Position numbers and translations under genes: made by a program
Shown: one piece after another, positions 52,858 through 62,163 of the stretch
How the letters are laid out: each line of letters begins with the position of its first letter
Numbering within the stretch: position 1 is the stretch's first letter
Source of the DNA: an uncultured Bacteroidales bacterium
Lineage (GTDB): Bacteria; Bacteroidota; Bacteroidia; Bacteroidales; Paludibacteraceae
Assembly: GCA_900319105.1 (NCBI GenBank)
Contig: ONND01000010.1
Span: 1 to 64,000 of the forward strand
Length of the DNA: 64,000 nt
Direction: 5' to 3'
The notes under the pieces: generated by a model
Told to the model about the DNA's origin: nothing
Database searches by the model: none
Seen by the model: the letters and a program-made list of their open reading frames with translations, nothing else

Positions 52858-54932
52858 TTGAATCTCGTGATTAAGTTATACGCTTGATAGATACCTAACT
52901 CGCCGGCTTTGCTGAGGTCCGCCAGACCTTTTTCGGTCTCGCCTATATAGACGTAGGTCAGACCGCGATTGAAATAGGCCTCTGCGAAATCCTCATCAAT
53001 AGCAATCGCCTTGGTATAGTTATTAATGGCGTCGTGCCATTCCTTCTGGGCACAGAGGATATTCGCTTTGTTATAGAGCGCGTAGGAGAAATCCGGCCGA
53101 AGTCGGATCACCTGGTCGTAGTCGCGGAGCATGATATCATAGTCCATGGAGCCGGTGACGACCTGCTCTCCCGTTGTGCGTTGGTACTCGAGCAGCCGAT
53201 ATCGCCAGTTAGCGCGGCAGAACGTAGCGAGGATGGTGAGCGACGAGGTGTTGTCTAACATCGACAGGGCGCGGGTACAGTCGTCAATGGCGCTGGTGTA
53301 GTCCTGCACAATCGCAAACTCAATAGCGCGCGCCATGAAGAGCACAGGGTGGGGCATCTCGTCGATCTGATTGGATATACGGGTGATCTCGGAGAAGTGG
53401 AAATCCACCAGCTCTGCCGTGAGCGATACCTCCTGACAGGTCAGTTTGAGGTCCGCCGGCATGATCTGCGCATGATTGATCTGTTCGATCGTCATATGAT
53501 CGTAGTTCGTGCGCCTCAGGCTGCGGTCCTGGGTGTAGTAACTGACAGCTATATTGGGTTCGTTGACGACATCCTGGTAGCGTTTTTGTACCGATCCGCG
53601 GGTCTCGGAGTCGTATTGTTGCTCCTCCTCCGGTATATCCGTTTGGTTTTGTGCCGTAGAGGCGGAGAACTCCTTACGATGGTCTTTCTTCTGCGGTTGG
53701 GCGTCGGCTATCTGAAGATCCGTATTGGGCTGGTTAGCCTGTATCTCATCCTTGCGCTGCTCGAGGTCGTAGGCTTTCTTGCGATAAGCGTACGCCGCCT
53801 TGGTATTGCCTAACTTGGTCTGCGCCTGGGAGGCCATGTAGTACGCCGGCAGGAAATACGGGTAGCGCGCGATGAGTGTATCGAGGTCTCCGATGACCGA
53901 TTTCCATTGTTTGAGTTGCATTTGTACCAGACTGCGTTGGTACCGCATCTCGGTGCGCTCGGGATCCAGACGAATAGCCGTATTAAGGTCCTCCAAGGCG
54001 CGGTTGTAGTCACCTACCTCCTGCCGCATCACACCTCGGTTATAGTAACAATCCGCATCGCGGGGGGATAACTTGACAGCCTGGTCATAGTCGCTCAATG
54101 CTCCGCGGTAATTATGCCGGTGGTAGTGAATGATACCCCGGTTGATGTAGTCGCCTGCCCATTTGGAACCGAGGTTGATCGCCTGAGTCAACTGGACATA
54201 AGCTTCGTCTTCATGTTGGCGCATAAGGTTCGCTACACCGAGAGCTGACCAAACGGCCGGATTGGTCTTGTCGTACTGAGCCGCCTGCTCGAAGGACTCC
54301 ACGGCGCAGAGAGTGTCCTTTTTTAGAATACAGATACGTCCTTTCTCGGTCCATACAGACGATGACTGAGGTTCACGTTTGAGCATCATCTCGATATCCT
54401 CCAGGGCTTCGTCGTACCGTTTGTTCTCGGCGCGTACATCAGCGCGCAGGAGGGTATAGGTGCGGTTCTCCGGTGAGAAACGCAGCGCCTCGGTATAGTC
54501 CGCTTCGGCTTTGTCGTACATGCCTAACATGCGATAGATGTAGCCGCGGGCATAATAGCAACCCGGCGAGAACGGATTACGCTCAATAGCCGAATTGCAA
54601 TCCTTCAAAGCACCCTGATAGTCCTCCAACTGGATTTTGGCAATCGCCCGGAAGAAATAAGGCTCGGAGAGGTACGGCTTGAGTCGGATGACCTGGTTGA
54701 AATATTGGATGGATAGAACATAGTCCTCAAAATACAAGGCATTCCGTCCGATCGCGGTAATGCGGTCGGTATTGAGCTGCGCCTGTGCAGGAGTAAGGAC
54801 AAAGGACAAAGGACTAAGGACTAAAATGAGTCGTAAGATCCATTTTGTCTTTATTCTTTTAGCGAACGCAGCGAGCGGTCTTTGCTCCTTGAGCGAACGT
54901 AGCGAGCGGCCTATTTTACTTACATCCTTCAT
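52854..54932 (-). CDS. Exported TPR repeat protein
   Basis: About 690 residues. Tandem TPRs cover about 65-370 (AIAKIQLEDYQGALKDCNSAIERNPFSPGCYYARGYIYR-type units, seen in parts) and another set near 550-690. A polar linker (about 400-460) separates them. Probable periplasmic or outer-membrane scaffold. The start is uncertain: ATG 54932 is chosen, with 54956 and 54968 as alternatives; all overlap the PBP gene. The N-terminus is odd, a long basic n-region encoded by an AGCGAACG repeat, then a hydrophobic core encoded by an AGGACAA array, then AQAQ. Confidence 0.83.
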   Translation of the reverse strand: MKDVSKIGRSLRSLKEQRPLAAFAKRIKTKWILRLILVLSPLSFVLTPAQAQLNTDRITAIGRNALYFEDYVLSIQYFNQVIRLKPYLSEPYFFRAIAKIQLEDYQGALKDCNSAIERNPFSPGCYYARGYIYRMLGMYDKAEADYTEALRFSPENRTYTLLRADVRAENKRYDEALEDIEMMLKREPQSSSVWTEKGRICILKKDTLCAVESFEQAAQYDKTNPAVWSALGVANLMRQHEDEAYVQLTQAINLGSKWAGDYINRGIIHYHRHNYRGALSDYDQAVKLSPRDADCYYNRGVMRQEVGDYNRALEDLNTAIRLDPERTEMRYQRSLVQMQLKQWKSVIGDLDTLIARYPYFLPAYYMASQAQTKLGNTKAAYAYRKKAYDLEQRKDEIQANQPNTDLQIADAQPQKKDHRKEFSASTAQNQTDIPEEEQQYDSETRGSVQKRYQDVVNEPNIAVSYYTQDRSLRRTNYDHMTIEQINHAQIMPADLKLTCQEVSLTAELVDFHFSEITRISNQIDEMPHPVLFMARAIEFAIVQDYTSAIDDCTRALSMLDNTSSLTILATFCRANWRYRLLEYQRTTGEQVVTGSMDYDIMLRDYDQVIRLRPDFSYALYNKANILCAQKEWHDAINNYTKAIAIDEDFAEAYFNRGLTYVYIGETEKGLADLSKAGELGIYQAYNLITRFK
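54796..54823. repeat. 7-bp tandem array in TPR-protein signal peptide
   Basis: AGGACAA, AGGACAA, AGGACTA, AGGACTA. In the coding direction it gives LVLSPLSFVL. Confidence 0.93.
54857..54912. repeat. GCGAACG..AGCGAGCGG duplicate in TPR-protein start
   Basis: Two copies of a 19-bp unit (AGCGAACGCAGCGAGCGGT and AGCGAACGTAGCGAGCGGC) 34 bp apart, translated as part of the basic n-region. Confidence 0.8.
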
Positions 54933-57186
54933 TGGGGTCAAACCAAGCAGGTACATCAAATTGTTCATCGGGACTATACCCTAAATCCTCGTCTGCCAGC
55001 ACTTTCTGCATGTACAGCGCGCAGATAGGCAGTGCCATGGAGGCTCCCTGTCCCTGTGCCATATTATCAAAATGTATGCCACGATCTTCACCGCCTACCC
55101 AAGTTCCCGAGACAAGTGAGGGGGTGAAGCACATAAACCATCCGTCAGAGTTATTATTCGTCGTACCCGTTTTACCGCCCATCGGAGCCCGGATGCCGTA
55201 TTTGAATCGTGTGCGCACACCGGTACCATGATCAAGTACCGCGCGCAGCATATAGATCATCTTATAGGAGGTCGTCTCGCTGATGATCTCATGTGTGCGA
55301 GGCGAGAAAGTACCGATCACATTGCCGTTGGCGTCCTCTATGCGGGTGACGTACAGCGGTTCGGTGCGGATTCCCTTATTGGCATAGGTCGTGTAGGCAT
55401 CCACCATCTCCTCGACGCTCACTTCACATGGACCGAGACAGAGCGAGACAACCGGATCCAGTTGACCCTTAATACCGAAGGAACGCATGATCTTGACCAG
55501 CTGCTCGGGAGTGAACAGCGACATCAGGTAGGCGGCATACCAGTTGGACGACTCTTTTAGTCCCCAAGTTATGCTGACTGTATCGCCCTGATATTTCTCA
55601 TGCGTATCCCGCGGTGCCCACTTGTCGCCGTTCGGAAGGACGAAGACCACGGAGTCATACACCCAGGTCTCGCAGGGCCACATTCCTTCATCCATGGCGA
55701 GGGTGTAGAGGAACGGCTTGACCGTTGATCCTACCTGCCGACGACCCTTGGTACACATGTCGTATTGGAAATGTGCGAAGTTGGGACCTCCGACGTAGGC
55801 CTTGACATGACCTGTATGCGGATCCATGGACATGAAGCCGCACCGCAGGTAGCTCTTCTGCCATTTGATCGAGTCGTACGGGCTCATCAAGGTGTCAATC
55901 ATGCCTTGGTCGTAGGTGAAAATCTGCATCTCCCGCGGCGTATGGAAGGAACGGACAATAGAGTCGTTGCTGACTCCCTGATGTCTCATGTTCCGCCAGC
56001 GGTCGGTCTGACGCATGGAGCGGTTCATGATGCCGTTGATCTCTTCCTGGGTCAGGCTGCGCGAGAAAGGAGCGTTCTTCTTTTTCTTCAGTTCCTTGAA
56101 GAAACTCTTCTGCTGTTCTTTCATATGTTCGTTGACCGCCTCTTCGGCATAACGCTGCATACGTGAGTCGATCGTAGTGTATATCTTCAATCCGTCCTGG
56201 TAGATGTCATATTTACTGCCATCTGCCTTGCGGTTCTTCTCGCAGAAGCCATAGAGCGGGTTCGTGTCCCATTGTTCCTTATCCAGTTCGTATTGCTGTT
56301 GATTCCATTCGGGATAGTCGCTCTGTTTGGGCTCTTTGGCGGTCAGTGTTACCCGCAGGAACTCGCGGAAATAAGGTGCTATACCTTGCTTGTGATCGAC
56401 CGAACGGTAGTGTAACTCCAAGGGCAGGGCGGATAGCGAATCGCGTGCTGCCTCGTCCAGAAAACCGTATTTCTCCATTTGGCTGAGTACCGTGTTCCGG
56501 CGTCCTGTCGCCCGCTCGGGATGCCGCACGGGGTTGTAGAGCGAGGGGTTCTTACACATGCCGACGAGCATCGCAGCCTGCTCGGTCTTCAGCTCCGAAG
56601 GGGTGGTGGAGAAATAAACCTGCGAAGCGGACTGAATACCTACGGCATTGTATAGAAAATCAAACTGATTGAGGTACATCAGCAGGATCTCGTCTTTCGA
56701 GTAAAGCCGTTCGAGTTTGGTGGCGATGACCCATTCAATAGGTTTTTGCATCGCGCGCTCGAAGATATTATTCGCACGGGGCGACCATAACTGCTTGGCC
56801 AGCTGTTGGGTGAGGGTAGAGCCACCTCCGGCGCGACCTAACTTGAGGATTGCACGGAACATGGACTTAAAATCGACCCCTGTATGCTTGTAGAAACGTA
56901 CGTCCTCCGTCGCTACCAAAGCATGAATAAGGTTCGGCGAGAGGTCGGCGTACTGCACACCTACGCGGTTCTCATAGCGGTAATAGCGCCCCAAGGACTG
57001 CATGTCCGCAGAAATGATCTCGCTCGCGAAGGTGTTTTTCGGGTTCTGCAATTCCTCCAAGGGAGGCAGATAACCCAACACACCGCGGGTAATGAGCCAT
57101 AGAATGAGCCATACGACCAAAATACCTCCGAAAAAGAGGCTCCAAAACCAAATCAAAAAAGGTTTGTACCACGTTTTCATCTTCAT
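54916..57186 (-). CDS. Bifunctional penicillin-binding protein 1A
   Basis: Class A PBP, 756 residues: one N-terminal transmembrane anchor, GT51 glycosyltransferase (about 55-235; GGGSTLTQQLAKQLW and DEILLMYLNQ), and transpeptidase (about 420-710) with SxxK (GSTVKPF), SxN (SSNW) and KTGT. It polymerises and cross-links peptidoglycan on the periplasmic face. It overlaps hemW by four bases. The end is overlapped by the start of the TPR gene, so it may be co-translated with its neighbours. Confidence 0.95.
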   Translation of the reverse strand: MKMKTWYKPFLIWFWSLFFGGILVVWLILWLITRGVLGYLPPLEELQNPKNTFASEIISADMQSLGRYYRYENRVGVQYADLSPNLIHALVATEDVRFYKHTGVDFKSMFRAILKLGRAGGGSTLTQQLAKQLWSPRANNIFERAMQKPIEWVIATKLERLYSKDEILLMYLNQFDFLYNAVGIQSASQVYFSTTPSELKTEQAAMLVGMCKNPSLYNPVRHPERATGRRNTVLSQMEKYGFLDEAARDSLSALPLELHYRSVDHKQGIAPYFREFLRVTLTAKEPKQSDYPEWNQQQYELDKEQWDTNPLYGFCEKNRKADGSKYDIYQDGLKIYTTIDSRMQRYAEEAVNEHMKEQQKSFFKELKKKKNAPFSRSLTQEEINGIMNRSMRQTDRWRNMRHQGVSNDSIVRSFHTPREMQIFTYDQGMIDTLMSPYDSIKWQKSYLRCGFMSMDPHTGHVKAYVGGPNFAHFQYDMCTKGRRQVGSTVKPFLYTLAMDEGMWPCETWVYDSVVFVLPNGDKWAPRDTHEKYQGDTVSITWGLKESSNWYAAYLMSLFTPEQLVKIMRSFGIKGQLDPVVSLCLGPCEVSVEEMVDAYTTYANKGIRTEPLYVTRIEDANGNVIGTFSPRTHEIISETTSYKMIYMLRAVLDHGTGVRTRFKYGIRAPMGGKTGTTNNNSDGWFMCFTPSLVSGTWVGGEDRGIHFDNMAQGQGASMALPICALYMQKVLADEDLGYSPDEQFDVPAWFDPNEGCK

Positions 57187-58277
57187 ATCATCAATTTTTC
57201 TATTATCGTGTTTAATATATGTATTCCTTTTTGGGTGGCGACTAACCTGCCGTCCTCTGTAATGCGTAATAACTGGTCTTTGACTGTCATTTTCGTGACC
57301 ATTTCGTGACCATTACGTACGTTTACGTCCGATAAGGGGATCCCTTTGTTCGTTCTCAGCCCCAACATGATCCGCTCGTTATACAGATCCTTCTCCGTCA
57401 GGGTCTCACTCTCGCGCACCAACGTGCCCTCTTCTATGCCGCGTATATATGCCTCCAGGTCACAGGGATTCCAGCTGCGTATATTCCTTATATAACTATG
57501 CGCGCCTGCGCCTACGCCCACGTATGGCGTGCCGTCCCAGTAACTGCTGTTATGTTTCGCTTCGTAGCCCGGCAGCGCAAAATTACTGACCTCATAATGC
57601 ACGAATCCTGCCTCTTTCAGCCGTTCGCAGAGATAGTCGTACATCGCGTTCTCCGTCTCTTCATCTGTCTCCTGTATCTCACCCCGGTCACGCATCTTCG
57701 TCAGCGCGGTGCCTTCTTCGTACATCAGCCCGTAGGTAGAGATATGTTGTACACCGAGACTCAATGCCTTCTCTATGTCCGCTTTCCATTGTTCCATCGT
57801 CTGGCCCGGCAGGGCGTAGATGAGGTCGATGGAGAGGTTGTCAAATCCTGTTTCTTGTGCCATTTGTACGGCCTCAATGGCTTGTTGGGCATTGTGCCGC
57901 CGGCCGATGAGTTGTAATAACTCGTCTTGAAACGACTGCACACCCATAGACAGCCTGTTCACGCCTATATCCTTCAAACCCCGTATATATTCCTCCGTCG
58001 CATCGCCCGGATTGAGCTCTACGGTATATTCTGCTATGCATTGACTGGTTATTGACTGGTTAATAACTGTTAGGTCCTCCAAACGTAACGTGCTTGGAGT
58101 CCCTCCTCCGATGTAAATCGTCCGTATGGGTTCGCCTGCTTCGTTTTGTCTCTCCTTGATCTCTTTGCATAGTGCCTTCACATATGCCTCTTGCCTCCCC
58201 AACTGCGTGGTAGAGAAGAAATCGCAGTACAAGCACCTCTTCTTGCAAAACGGTATATGTACGTATAACCCTGCCAT
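57183..58277 (-). CDS. hemW: Radical SAM heme chaperone HemW
   Basis: 364 residues, radical SAM fold with CxxxCxxC (Cys11, 15, 18 in HIPFCKKRCLYCDFF), IYIGGGTPS, LSMGVQSFQ and a C-terminal HemN_C domain. The absence of HemN-only residues and the short start favour HemW, which hands heme to client proteins, over coproporphyrinogen dehydrogenase. Two in-frame 11-bp duplications encode residues 73-80 and about 322-329. Heptamer array immediately upstream. Confidence 0.9.
   Translation of the reverse strand: MAGLYVHIPFCKKRCLYCDFFSTTQLGRQEAYVKALCKEIKERQNEAGEPIRTIYIGGGTPSTLRLEDLTVINQSITSQCIAEYTVELNPGDATEEYIRGLKDIGVNRLSMGVQSFQDELLQLIGRRHNAQQAIEAVQMAQETGFDNLSIDLIYALPGQTMEQWKADIEKALSLGVQHISTYGLMYEEGTALTKMRDRGEIQETDEETENAMYDYLCERLKEAGFVHYEVSNFALPGYEAKHNSSYWDGTPYVGVGAGAHSYIRNIRSWNPCDLEAYIRGIEEGTLVRESETLTEKDLYNERIMLGLRTNKGIPLSDVNVRNGHEMVTKMTVKDQLLRITEDGRLVATQKGIHILNTIIEKLMI
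57291..57312. repeat. 11-bp direct duplication inside hemW (3' part)
   Basis: TTTCGTGACCA twice in a row, followed by TTACGTACG and TTTACGTCC variants. Confidence 0.7.
58040..58061. repeat. 11-bp direct duplication inside hemW (5' part)
   Basis: ATTGACTGGTT twice, then a decayed third copy AATAACTGTTA. Confidence 0.8.
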
Positions 58278-58279
58278 CC

Positions 58280-58314
58280 ACTAACCATTAACCACTAACC
58301 GCTAACCCCTAATC
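58280..58314. repeat. 7-bp tandem array at rarA/hemW junction
   Basis: ACTAACC, ATTAACC, ACTAACC, GCTAACC, CCTAATC. It starts three bases from the hemW ATG and includes the rarA stop. Confidence 0.93.
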
Positions 58315-59529
58315 CTTTTTCCAAAACACCGTCCCTACCAACTCATCCGGCATGTATTGCTGCTCGGTCCAGTGCCCCGGATAATCGTGCGGGTACTTAT
58401 AGCCGTCGGCGTAACCCAGTTCTTTCATCAGGCTCGTCGGAGCATTGCGCAGATGCAACGGAACAGGTAAGTTGCCCGTCTCCCGCACTTTCGCCAACGC
58501 ACCGTCGATCGCCAGATAGGCCGAGTTATCTTTCTTGCAGGTCGCCAAGTAGATCGTCGTCTCCGCCAAGGGGATCCGACCTTCCGGCCAGCCGATCTTA
58601 TTCACTACATCGAAACAGGTGTTTGCTAACAGCATTGCGTTCGGGTTTGCCAGTCCGATATCTTCGCTCGCTAAGATCACCAACCGCCGGGCGATGAACT
58701 TAGGATCTTCTCCGCCTTCAATCATCCGTGCCAGCCAGTATATCGCCGCCTGCGGATCGCTGCCACGCACGGATTTGATGAACGCCGAGATGATGTCGTA
58801 GTGCATCTCGCCGTCCTTGTCATACGCTACGGGGTTCTGCTGTAGTTGTTTGGTGACGGTCTCGTTGTCAATGATCTTGACGCCGCTATTGCTGACTAAC
58901 TCGATGATGTTGAGTAGCTTGCGTGCGTCGCCGCCGCTGTACCGAAGCAGCGCCTCGGTGTCCTTGATCTCCAATCCTAATGAGCGGATATACTCGTCTT
59001 GCGTCAGTGCACGGTTCAGTAATTCCAGCAGATCGTCTTTGTCTAAAGACTTCAGCACATAGACCTGACAGCGGCTCAGAAGCGGTGTGATCACCTCAAA
59101 GGACGGGTTCTCGGTCGTCGCGCCGATGAGCGTGATCGTTCCTTCCTCTACTGCTCCCAAAAGACTGTCCTGCTGACTCTTGCTGAACCGGTGGATCTCA
59201 TCAATGAAGAGGATCGGGCTGCGTCCGTCTGCCGGTGCAAAAAGACCACTATTGATGGAAGCGGTACGTTTGGCTTTGTCGATCACATCGCGCACTTCCT
59301 TCACGCCGCTCGTCACAGCACTCAGTGTGTAAAACGGCCGTTGTAACTGATGAGCGATGATCCGCGCCAGAGTCGTTTTTCCGACGCCAGGAGGACCCCA
59401 TAAGATAAAGCTGGCAATATTGCCGCTCTCGATCATCTGACGAAGGATAGCTCCTTGTCCCACCAGATGTTTTTGCCCTATATACTCGTCCAAGGTCTTC
59501 GGACGAAGTCTTTCCGCTAATGGTAACAT
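58309..59529 (-). CDS. rarA: Replication-associated recombination protein RarA
   Basis: AAA+ ATPase of the clamp-loader group (RarA/MgsA/WRNIP1), 406 residues. Acts at stalled forks with SSB. RPKTLDEYIGQKHLVG, Walker A GPPGVGKT (45-52), Walker B ILFIDEIHRF, sensor GATTENPSFEVI, and the C-terminal tetramerisation domain with YKYPHDYPGHW. The final residues come from the array. Four bases after recN. Confidence 0.97.
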   Translation of the reverse strand: MLPLAERLRPKTLDEYIGQKHLVGQGAILRQMIESGNIASFILWGPPGVGKTTLARIIAHQLQRPFYTLSAVTSGVKEVRDVIDKAKRTASINSGLFAPADGRSPILFIDEIHRFSKSQQDSLLGAVEEGTITLIGATTENPSFEVITPLLSRCQVYVLKSLDKDDLLELLNRALTQDEYIRSLGLEIKDTEALLRYSGGDARKLLNIIELVSNSGVKIIDNETVTKQLQQNPVAYDKDGEMHYDIISAFIKSVRGSDPQAAIYWLARMIEGGEDPKFIARRLVILASEDIGLANPNAMLLANTCFDVVNKIGWPEGRIPLAETTIYLATCKKDNSAYLAIDGALAKVRETGNLPVPLHLRNAPTSLMKELGYADGYKYPHDYPGHWTEQQYMPDELVGTVFWKKD

Positions 59530-59533
59530 AAAA

Positions 59534-61141
59534 TCATTTACAATTTAGTCGTTTACCATATACCAATTCTTTGGCTGTGTTGAGTGCGGCCTCTGTTACA
59601 TTATTGCCGCTCAGCATTGTAGCTATTTCTGTTATCCGTTCGTCGTCGTTCAAGCGACTGATATGTGTCTCGGTGCGGGTAGCGGTATCGGCCTTATAGA
59701 CCTTATAGTGATTCTCGCCGAGTGCGGCTATCTGAGGTAGATGGGTGATCGCGATGATCTGTCGGCTCTTTGCCATCTCGCGCATGATAGCCGCCATCTG
59801 GGTGGCGATCTCTCCGCTCACACCGGTGTCTATCTCATCGAAGATGATGGTAGGCAGTCCTTTGGTGCTGGCGATGAGTGCTTTGACGCAGAGCATCAGC
59901 CGGCTGATCTCACCGCCCGACGCCACTTCGCTCACGGCTCTCAGACTCTGATTGAGGTTCGCGGCAAAATAAATCTGCACTTCGTCGCAACCCTTGGGAG
60001 TGAAGTCCTCGGTAGGCGTCACCGGAACATCTATCTTTGCATGTGCCACGCCGAGTTGTTGGAGCCCTTTGATAAGTCTTTCGCACATTTGCGGGATGAC
60101 TGCCTTGCGGCACTTGGTCAGCACCTCTGCCGCTTTTGTCAATACCTTTTTCTCCTCCTCAACCGCTTTCTTGGCCTGCTCGATATCAAAATCGAAGGAG
60201 TCGAGACGTTTCACTTGTTCCGCAATCTCGTCCCGCATACTGATCAGTTCCTCAATCGTCTCGGCGCTGAACTTCCGCTTCAAGTCCTCCAACGCGCCGA
60301 TTCGCTCTTCTACCCATTCGAGCCGTGCCGGATCCATCTCAATATGATTCAGTTTGCGTTCGGCCTCTTCGGAAATGTCCTGCAACTCTATACGGGCACT
60401 GTCGATCCGTTCCTGCAGGTCAGGCGCCGCTTCATCCAAGCGGCATGCCCGAAGGGCTTCTATTGCACTGCCTTGCTCGCCGCTGAGCGCAGCCACGGCA
60501 GTTTCCAGCGCTGTACGGATCTCCTCCGCATGGCTCAGCGTGTATTGCTCTTGTTCCAATGATTCGAGTTCGCCCGCCTCCAGATGCGCCTCGTCCAGCA
60601 GTTGGTAGCGGTACTGGATGTAATCCGCGTCCTGTTGACTTTTCTTGGCGAGGTTTTGCAGCCGGTGTAACTCTTCTACAGCCGCTGTATAGCGCTCGTA
60701 GTGGGTCGTATAGTCTGCTTGCTGTGCATCATTATGCGCCAGGGCGTCCACTACCTCCAACTGAAAATCAGCGTTCTCTATCAGCAGGTTGGCGTGTTGC
60801 GAGTGGATGTCAATCAGTTGGTTCGCCAAGACCTTCAGTTCCTGCAAGGTCACGACGCTGTCATCGACGAACGAGCGACTCTTGCCGTTGGCGTACAACT
60901 CTCGACGGATGATGGTATCCTTTGTACCTTGTATATAAAACGTGGCTTCGATGATACATTTGTCCTCGCCGTCTGTGATGGCTTTGCTGTCCGCCCGGGC
61001 GCCCAGTACCAACGCCAATGCTCCGAGGATGATACTCTTACCGGAACCGGTCTCACCTGTCAGCACCGAGAAACCATCGCTGAAATCGATATCCAAATGG
61101 CTGATCAGTGCGTAGTTCTGTATGTATAAATGCGTCAGCAT
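59534..61141 (-). CDS. recN: DNA repair protein RecN
   Basis: SMC-like ATPase for double-strand-break repair, 535 residues. Walker A GETGSGKS (29-36), a long coiled coil (about 150-350) and the C-terminal EVASGGEISRLMLCVKAL signature and FDEIDTGVSGEIA Walker B. No LexA box is recognised upstream. It precedes a DUF4835 gene, an order also common in other Bacteroidetes. Confidence 0.97.
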   Translation of the reverse strand: MLTHLYIQNYALISHLDIDFSDGFSVLTGETGSGKSIILGALALVLGARADSKAITDGEDKCIIEATFYIQGTKDTIIRRELYANGKSRSFVDDSVVTLQELKVLANQLIDIHSQHANLLIENADFQLEVVDALAHNDAQQADYTTHYERYTAAVEELHRLQNLAKKSQQDADYIQYRYQLLDEAHLEAGELESLEQEQYTLSHAEEIRTALETAVAALSGEQGSAIEALRACRLDEAAPDLQERIDSARIELQDISEEAERKLNHIEMDPARLEWVEERIGALEDLKRKFSAETIEELISMRDEIAEQVKRLDSFDFDIEQAKKAVEEEKKVLTKAAEVLTKCRKAVIPQMCERLIKGLQQLGVAHAKIDVPVTPTEDFTPKGCDEVQIYFAANLNQSLRAVSEVASGGEISRLMLCVKALIASTKGLPTIIFDEIDTGVSGEIATQMAAIMREMAKSRQIIAITHLPQIAALGENHYKVYKADTATRTETHISRLNDDERITEIATMLSGNNVTEAALNTAKELVYGKRLNCK

Positions 61142-61148
61142 TTCTTAA

Positions 61149-61202
61149 AACTTTAAACTTTCAACTTTCCTACTTCTTTCAACTCTCAACTTTCAACTTA
61201 CT
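61149..61202. repeat. ACTTTCA-type 7-bp array, PorD/recN junction
   Basis: AACTTTA/AACTTTC/CAACTTT units with one off-register break. It overlaps the DUF4835 stop codon. Confidence 0.85.
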
Positions 61203-62121
61203 TTGTAATTCGCTCGTAGGTCTGTTGCCTTGTCGGGTCGATGTCCATTAGGATGTCATAAACTTCTTTCTTCTCTTTGTCCGTTCCTTTGCAGAAGATA
61301 TCCACGAGTTCCTCTGCTTTGGCGTCGAGGAAGGTATTGATGACGTAGGTAGCCGGACGCGAACGGTAGGCCTCCTTGAGAACCGGCAGGCCTTCCGCAA
61401 TGCGCGCGCGACCGTTCGTGACGTTCGCGCTCATCTCGTCCAGACCCAGGCGATGATACTCGTAGTAGAAATTACGGTATTTCTTGAAGGCCTCGTCCAG
61501 GAGGTTATTGATCAGCGCATAGCGGTTTCTGTTGCTCTCAAATGCCAGCCATCCTTTCTGCTCTGTACTTTCCATGGACGAACTCTGGCAGGTCTGACAG
61601 ATCAACTCGCATTGCTGGAAATAGGGCGTGCCGCTCAGGCGCTGGTAACTGTCCTGGTCATGCCCGATGATGAGATAAACATAGTACGCTAACATCGCCG
61701 TCAGGTTCGTCGTGAAGGTATTCTGCTGATACTCGATGCGGTCGTATTCCTCGTAGTGAAAATTGAACGCATTATCCTTGAAGTTCAGCAATGTGGTGGT
61801 GTAGGTCGTGCCATAGACCGGACGACGGCTCTGTAGCGTCATCTCGCATTTGAACATATGATCCACGCTGAGCTCTTTGACCACAATGAGCATACTACAT
61901 TCAATACGCTCTTTCTCGGCGTAGGTCATGTTGGTCCAGCGATTATCGTTCATGTAGCTCTCGATGGACGATTTGAGGGTCTCGAAGATCTGCTTGTTTG
62001 ATCCGTCTATCTGATCCGAGTTGATGCTCACCGTACAGCGTAACTCTTGAGCCTTTAGAGAACTAAAGACCGCTGCGCTCAAGGACAAAAGTCCCAATAC
62101 TATAATCTTAAAACTTTTCAC
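61198..62121 (-). CDS. DUF4835 / PorD-like protein
   Basis: About 308 residues, exported (hydrophobic core IVLGLLSLSAAVFSS, mature part from AQELRCTVSIN). RCTVSINSDQI, NDNRWTNMTYAEKERIECSM and LLNFKDNAFNFHYEEYD (in parts) are the DUF4835 signature. Databases link this family to the type IX secretion protein PorD. No ATG is available; GTG 62121 is chosen, with TTG 62130 as alternative, both in a heptamer array. Located beside recN as in other Bacteroidetes. Confidence 0.87.
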   Translation of the reverse strand: MKSFKIIVLGLLSLSAAVFSSLKAQELRCTVSINSDQIDGSNKQIFETLKSSIESYMNDNRWTNMTYAEKERIECSMLIVVKELSVDHMFKCEMTLQSRRPVYGTTYTTTLLNFKDNAFNFHYEEYDRIEYQQNTFTTNLTAMLAYYVYLIIGHDQDSYQRLSGTPYFQQCELICQTCQSSSMESTEQKGWLAFESNRNRYALINNLLDEAFKKYRNFYYEYHRLGLDEMSANVTNGRARIAEGLPVLKEAYRSRPATYVINTFLDAKAEELVDIFCKGTDKEKKEVYDILMDIDPTRQQTYERITK

Positions 62122-62163
62122 TTCTTTCAACTTTCAACTTCTTTCAACTTTCAACTTTCAACT
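62114..62163. repeat. CTTTCAA-type 7-bp array, DUF4831/DUF4835 junction
   Basis: About seven units of CTTTCAA and variants. It includes the likely non-ATG start of the downstream gene and the stop of the upstream gene. Confidence 0.92.
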
